Assembly (NCBI GenBank): GCA_963795385.1
Contig: CAWCHK010000014.1
Span: 248,001 to 312,000 of the forward strand
From: CAVURS01 sp963795385
GTDB lineage: Bacteria; Actinomycetota; Actinomycetes; Actinomycetales; CAVURS01
DNA: 64,000 bases
Reading direction: 5' to 3'
How positions within the stretch are numbered: position 1 is the first letter of the stretch; each line of letters starts with the position of its first letter. The notes under the pieces are model-generated. The model was not told the DNA's origin and made no database searches. It saw only the letters and a list, made by a program, of their open reading frames with translations. The position numbers and the translations under genes were made by a program. This document shows, piece after piece, positions 59,601-64,000 of this stretch.

Positions 59601-62600
59601 GACGCGCCCGCCGCCAGGGTCGTCGACGGGCAGCCGATCACCAGGGCCGGCCCCGCCGGAGCCGTGAAGGTGTCGGCCACGGCGACACCGGTCAGTGTCA
59701 CGTTGCCGGTGTTCTTGACCAGGAACGAGTACGCGACGGCCTGGCCGACCGTGGTGACGGTGCCGGGCGACGCCGACTTGACGATGGTCAGCGCGCCGGA
59801 CTGGGTCGCGGTGACCGTCGCCGTCGAGACGTTGGAGGTCACCACCTTGTTCGACGGGTCCGCGGCCGATGCCGTGGCCGAGTTGTTGATGACCCCGTGG
59901 TCGAGGTCCGAGGCCACGACCGGGTACGTGCCGGTGCAGGTGGTCGAGTCGCCCGGGGCCAGGGTCTGGGTCGGGCAGCTGATCGTCGGGACGGTGCCCG
60001 TCGAGGGCGCGGTGAAGGTGTCGGCGATGGCCAGGCCGGTCAGCGTGACGTTGCCGGTGTTCTTGACCAGGAACGAGTAGGCCACGGTGTCCGAGGTGCT
60101 GTTGACCGTCGTCGGCAGGGCGGACTTCGTGAGCTGCAGGCTGGGGGCGTTGGGCGTGTTGGTCAGCGTGCACGAGATGTTCGCACCCGCGGCGACCTGG
60201 ATCGGCAGTGACCCGCTGAACGGCGCTCCGCTCGGCAGCCCGGACTGCAGCCCGTTGGCGTCGGTGCAGGTGATCGCCTCGTTGGCGTAGTCGGTGAGCA
60301 GCGCGCCCCCGGTCCCGGCCTCGGTCAGGTAGTACGTCGTGCCGGCCACGCCGACGAAGGCACCCGTCGTCCCCGTGCCGCCGGTGACGGTCGAGCCGCT
60401 GCCGGCCGTCGTCGCGTTGGCGCCGCTGCTGACGACGGGACCGCTCGCGCTGCCGGTGCGGATCTGCATCGTGAACTGGTCGCCTGCGTTGACCCGGTTG
60501 CCGCCCAGCGCCTTGGTCAGCGTGATCCGCGGCAGCGACGTGTTGGTCATGGTGCAGAGGATGTTGGCGAGCGGCGTGGACGAGGAGGAGGGATTCGGGA
60601 AGACCAGCGTGTAGTCGGTGCTCGAGCCACCCACCGGGGTCGCGGTGATCGGCGCGTTACCGTTGGCCTTGTCGATGCACGCGAGAGTGGTGGTGTAGTT
60701 CGCGAGCGACCCGCTGGTGGCGGTCTCCTTGACCTCGTACGTCGTGCCGAGGATGCCGATGACCGGCCCGGCGGTCGCCGTCAGCGCGGTCTGCTGGCCG
60801 GTCGTGGAGCCGCTCGTCGTGCCCGAGTTGCCGGACGCGACACCGCCGCCCGTGATCGTGAGGCCGAACTGGTCGGTGCTGGTGGCCCGCGAGACGATGT
60901 TCTTCTGCAGGGTCAGGGAGCCGTTGACCTCGCAGTCGGCGAGGTCGGTGATCGTGCCCGCCCCGGAGAACGCCACCTGCGAGACCAGCGCGCCGGTGTT
61001 GGGGTTCAGCTTGTAGAGCGTGGTGCCGGTTGACGCGTAGAGGTAGCCGTCCCCGTCGAAGGTGATGCCGTTCTCCGACACGTTGGCGGGCAGGGTCGCG
61101 AGCGCGGTCCCGACCAACGTCGCGGAGCCGGCCGTCGTCGGGATGTTCGGCACGCGGATCAACGTGTTGTTGGTCGCGTCCCCGTTGGAGACGACGAGGA
61201 GCATGTTGCCTGCGGAGTCGAACGACAGGTCACCGTTGCCGCCGGTGAAGCCGGTCAGCGATCCGATGTAGCCGATCGGCGTGTTCGTGTTCGTGTTGAA
61301 CGCGTAGAAGTCCTGGGTGCCGTTGGTCCGCGTGCCGGAGTAGTAGTAGATGCCGTTCGCGAGGTTGATGCCGCCGCGCAGGAATCCGCTGCCGTTCAAC
61401 GTGTTCACGATCGCGGTGCCGGTGTAGGACGTCGTCGAGAGCGTCGCCGCCGAGTAGCGGAAGATCGTCGGTGAGCCCGTGGTCAGCGCGGACCCCTGGC
61501 TGATGGCGTAGGCGTTCTTGCCCCCGGCCGTCACGGCGACCGCGTTGAGCTGGTTGCTGACGCCGCTGAACGTCGCGATGGTCGTCGCCGCGCCGGTCGT
61601 GTTGTTGATGCTCAGCAGCTGCGTCGCGTTGACGCCGTAGACCGTGCCCGGCGCACACGCGATCGGCGGGTTGACCGTCGTCGTGACCGAGCATCCGCTC
61701 GCCGTGCAGGAGCCGCCCGCGCCGGTCGCGGTCACGGTGTTGACGAGGGACTTGTTGCCCGCGTCCGGGTTGTTGACCGTCACCGAGTAGGTGATCGTCG
61801 CGGTGGCGCCGGCCAGGAGCGGGCCACCGCCGGTCAGCGGTCCGGTCCCGCTGAAGGTCCAGCCCGAGACGTTGCTGCTCGCGTCGTTGTTGTACGTCGC
61901 GTCGTCCAGGACACCGGCCAGGCTGTCCGAGAAGGACGCTGGGTTGGCCGCCGTGTAGTCGTTCAGGCTGGTGTTCTTGATCGCCAGCGAGTAGGTCACG
62001 ACATCGCCGGGCAGGGCGCTCGCGGGGGTCGCGGTCTTGGTGATCGTGTAGTTGGTCGACCACTGGACGACGACCTGGCCGTCCCCGCCCGAGGTCGCGC
62101 CGCTCGTCGTGCCGCCGCCGGCAGCCACGCCCGCGACGTACTGCGCGTCGCCGGTGTTCGCCGCGGCGCCGCCGGTGCCGACCGCCGAGCCACCGGCGAA
62201 GGCGCCGTTGCCACCGGCCGTCGTGGTGCCGCCGGTGACGCCCGTGCCGGTGACACGGCTCGAGCCGCCGCCTCCGGAGCCGTTGTTGTAGAACACGGAG
62301 ACCTTGCTGGTGGTCGCGCCGCCCCGGCCCTGGCACTTGCCGCCACCGCCACCGAACCAGCCGCCGCCACCGCCGCCGCCACCCTCGAGCTGCGGGCCGA
62401 CCGCCGATGCCACGAGGTCCGACCCGGCGCCGCCGGCGAACTGGGCCCCGGCGTTGCTCGGCTCGGGCGCGCAGTTGCCGCCGCTGGTCCCCTGGGCGTC
62501 CTGGGCCGCAGTGGCCGTGGCACCGGCGCCGCCCGCGGCGGCCGTGCCGCCCCGGCCGGAGATCGACGGGACGGAGTCCGCACCGCCGGTCGTGCCTCCG

Positions 62601-63298
62601 CCGCCGCCGGCGACCGGCGACGCGCCGGTCACGGAGCAGCTGCCGTTGGATGTCGGGCACGGGACGTCGGCGCCGGGCGACGCGCCACCACCACCGCCGG
62701 CCACCAGAAGCGTGTTGGCGGCCGTGATGCCGCCGGGCAGGAAGAGCGCGGACATGCCGCCGCCGCTGGATCCGGCGCCATCGGAGAACGCCCCGGCGTG
62801 CACGTTGGCCCCGCCGGCACCGCCGCCGCCGTAGGTCGCTGCGGCGCCGGGGCCGCCACCGTTGACCGCACCGCCGCTGACCCGGGCCTTGCCGCCACCA
62901 CCGACGACGACCGTCAACGCCTGGCCCGGTGTCGTCGCGACGGTGGCCGTGGCGTAGCCACCGCCCCCACCACCGCTGTTCTGCTGGTCGTAGTTCGGGT
63001 CCACGCCGCCGCCGCCGGCGCCCCAGGCCTTCACGCTGACCGAATGGACACCGGCCGGCACGGTGAAGGTCTGGTCGTTGCCGGAGTACGTGAAGCGCTG
63101 GCAGTCGGTGAATCCGGCGGTCGGCGTGCAGCCGACCTGGGCCGCCTTCGCGGGCGGCGCCTTGGCCGTCTCGACGACCCCGAACGCCGCGACCGATGTC
63201 GCGATCAGCGCGACGGTGACGATCCCGGACGACCAGCGGCGCAGCCGGAGGCGGCGCAGGACGCCGACCCGGCGATGACGTGCGGTTCTACCCGACAT
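44697..63298 (-). CDS. Giant protein 2: sortase-anchored surface protein with glycine-rich head and about 44 repeats
   Basis: About 6,200 codons, one of the largest bacterial genes if intact. ATG 63298, 6 bases after the lipoprotein B stop. Signal peptide about 1-54; glycine-rich domain opening TVPAGVHSVSVKAWGAGGGG (about 60-410); a DUF11 domain (about 415-540); a propeller-like DUF6923 region starting ACAPGTVYGVN (about 544-785); two prealbumin-like domains (about 789-1050); seven repeats without a calcium loop; then about 37 repeats with it. It ends with a CGC motif, LPFTGAMG, a membrane helix and RRRRRQ. The frame is broken by single-base indels dozens of times at 45.6-58.5 kb, most densely at 51.2-53.7 kb, yet translation in all frames gives an unbroken repeat series. 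Confidence 0.82.
44817..44831 (-). other. Sortase motif LPFTG of giant protein 2
   Basis: VPGLPFTGAMG is followed by a hydrophobic helix and GRRRRRQ near the C-terminus. The context PGLP(F/Y)TGAMG is shared with giant protein 1, so one sortase probably serves both. Confidence 0.9.
44960..57740 (-). repeat. Repeat array 2: about 37 calcium-loop repeats, period 348 bases
   Basis: Boundaries fall about every 348 bases from 57720 to 45200. Between about 45.9 and 53.9 kb copies are almost identical at DNA level, with the linker KDPKGND(V/T)PSNPS; outside it the linkers are KNPAGTTVPSNPS-like and more varied. Confidence 0.9.
57740..60140 (-). repeat. Array 3: seven loop-less repeats, with a 680-base tandem duplication
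   Basis: Seven related domains of about 113 residues start KSASPTTVTTVGQ(S/T)VAYSF; the Asp-rich loop is replaced by TTVTTVGQ. Units at about 57761-58430 and 58442-59110 are almost identical over about 680 bases (two domains each), a recent tandem duplication. Confidence 0.85.
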
Positions 63299-63304
63299 CG
63301 CGGA

Positions 63305-63790
63305 TCAGCCCACCTTCGCGATGCCGGGCATCGGGCAGAGCATGTGCGCCTGCGCCGCGAACTTCTTGGTCACTGTCCAGTGCCGGGTGTGGCCCGGCGC
63401 GACCGTGACCGTCGTCCGGCCGAAGTCGAGCGTCGTCGCGTGGGTCGTCGTGAAGTACACGGTGATCGCGTACGTCGCGCGCTGGTGCCCGGGGTTGCTC
63501 GCGGTGCCTGCTGCGCTCCAGCCGCCGGCGACGGCCGAGCAGCTGGTCTGGACGACGTTCTTGCGCACGGCCGGCTGGTTGGCGACCTTCTTCGGCAACG
63601 GTGCCGACTTGAGGATCACCGGAGCGGCGGCCCGCGGGGTCGAAGCCGCCGGCCCGGCCTGGTGGCCCGAGCAGGCGGCCAGGGCGGCAAGTGCGGCCAC
63701 GGCGAGCCCGCCGGTGAGGGCAGCCCGAAGGCGACCTCCCCTGCGTGCAAACGTTGGCAGCCCATCGCGGAGCACACCACAGCTGGTCAC
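63305..63790 (-). CDS. Lipoprotein B of the giant-protein locus
   Basis: 161 residues. GTG 63790 has GAGGGG 9 bases upstream. Basic N-terminus, hydrophobic core AALTGGLAVAALAALAAC with lipobox Cys40, a Pro/Ala linker and a small beta domain with NQPAVRKNV, YAITVYFTTTHATTLDF and two Cys (TSCSA, MLCP). It is paralogous to lipoprotein A. It is the first gene of the locus and ends 6 bases before giant gene 2, so the two are tightly coupled. Role inferred as partner or assembly factor for the giant. Confidence 0.85.
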   Translation of the reverse strand: MTSCGVLRDGLPTFARRGGRLRAALTGGLAVAALAALAACSGHQAGPAASTPRAAAPVILKSAPLPKKVANQPAVRKNVVQTSCSAVAGGWSAAGTASNPGHQRATYAITVYFTTTHATTLDFGRTTVTVAPGHTRHWTVTKKFAAQAHMLCPMPGIAKVG

Positions 63791-64000
63791 AGACCGACAC
63801 CCCTCGTGTCATTCCCCCACACGACCGCCCCGGACGGGAGGTCGTGTCTCGCGCACGTCTCGCTGTCGGGCCCCGGCCCGGCAGCACTGCGTGATGTTTC
63901 GGTTTCAGAGCGTAGAGCCGTCCAGACGTCTGAGGACAGGCACTTTGCCGATTTCGCGACGAAAACTTGACGTTTCGTGACGCTTAGTCAGGCATTGCTC
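63791..64000 (-). promoter_or_regulatory. Upstream region of the giant-protein operon
   Basis: No gene seen. ACACGACC (63819-63826) and GGTCGTGT (63840-63847) form a dyad near the predicted leader. Near the edge, read on the minus strand, GTCAC-N5-GTCAA followed by TTTTCG (about 63981-63960) repeats the element seen at 19938-19957. A regulator of cell-wall genes such as MtrA binds direct repeats of similar geometry, but this match is only a suggestion. Confidence 0.4.

Noticed and set aside
29258..63298. Phase variation by slippage as the cause of array frameshifts
   Set aside because: The breaks are at scattered, non-repeated positions and too many at once; slippage would act at a few short tracts. 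Kept only as a minor possibility.
26973..63790. Integrative element inserted at tRNA-Ser
   Set aside because: The accessory locus lies near the tRNA, but there is no integrase, no transposase and no visible repeat of the tRNA 3' end at the far side.

Overview
The window is high-GC DNA (roughly 70 percent by eye) with actinobacterial hallmarks: a WhiB regulator, Asp-kinase with an internal beta-subunit start, frequent GTG starts, start/stop overlaps of the GTGA/ATGA type, and a gene order matching the Mycobacterium tuberculosis block Rv3671c-Rv3683 (marP, NUDIX, nth, crp, metallo-beta-lactamase, RidA, DUF4177, two ArsA-like ATPases, whiB4, ponA2, metallophosphoesterase). It is a member of the Actinomycetes. 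The family cannot be fixed from sequence alone; Propionibacteriales- or Kineosporiales-like relatives are guesses.

Layout. 1-2.94 kb: truncated alpha/beta hydrolase, then a divergent DHA2-type MFS exporter and its likely TetR repressor. 2.98-17.84 kb: the conserved cell-envelope and stress block listed above, with an extra NUDIX gene, a MerR regulator and an esterase. 17.96-20.75 kb: tRNA-Pro(CGG), an S9 peptidase and an XRE-type DNA-binding protein. 20.75-27.06 kb: housekeeping run on the minus strand (asd, lysC, DUF5063, recR, dnaX, SRP RNA) ending at tRNA-Ser(GGA). 27.1-28.7 kb: a VOC protein and a patatin-like protein.

28.77-63.79 kb is one minus-strand surface-protein locus of 35 kb, read in the order lipoprotein B, giant protein 2 (about 6,200 codons), a 17-bp perfect inverted repeat, giant protein 1 (about 5,020 codons), lipoprotein A. 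Both giants have an N-terminal signal peptide, different N-terminal head domains, about 37-38 tandem DUF11/DUF7507-type domains of about 116 residues, and a C-terminal sortase signal (LPFTG or LPYTG, membrane helix, basic tail). Most repeats carry a 12-residue loop that fits the EF-hand/dockerin calcium-loop pattern, plus a conserved Cys pair. The two lipoproteins are paralogues. I infer a calcium-stiffened, wall-anchored pair of very long adhesin stalks with dedicated lipoprotein partners. No sortase gene lies in the window.

Sequence quality. Single-base indels break the reading frame in several ordinary genes (hydrolase, MFS, NUDIX, asd three times, dnaX twice) and many times in the repeat arrays, most densely at 51.2-53.7 kb. 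Because asd and dnaX should be essential and each break is repaired by removing one base, I read these as mostly assembly or sequencing errors and annotate the genes as intact CDS with notes.
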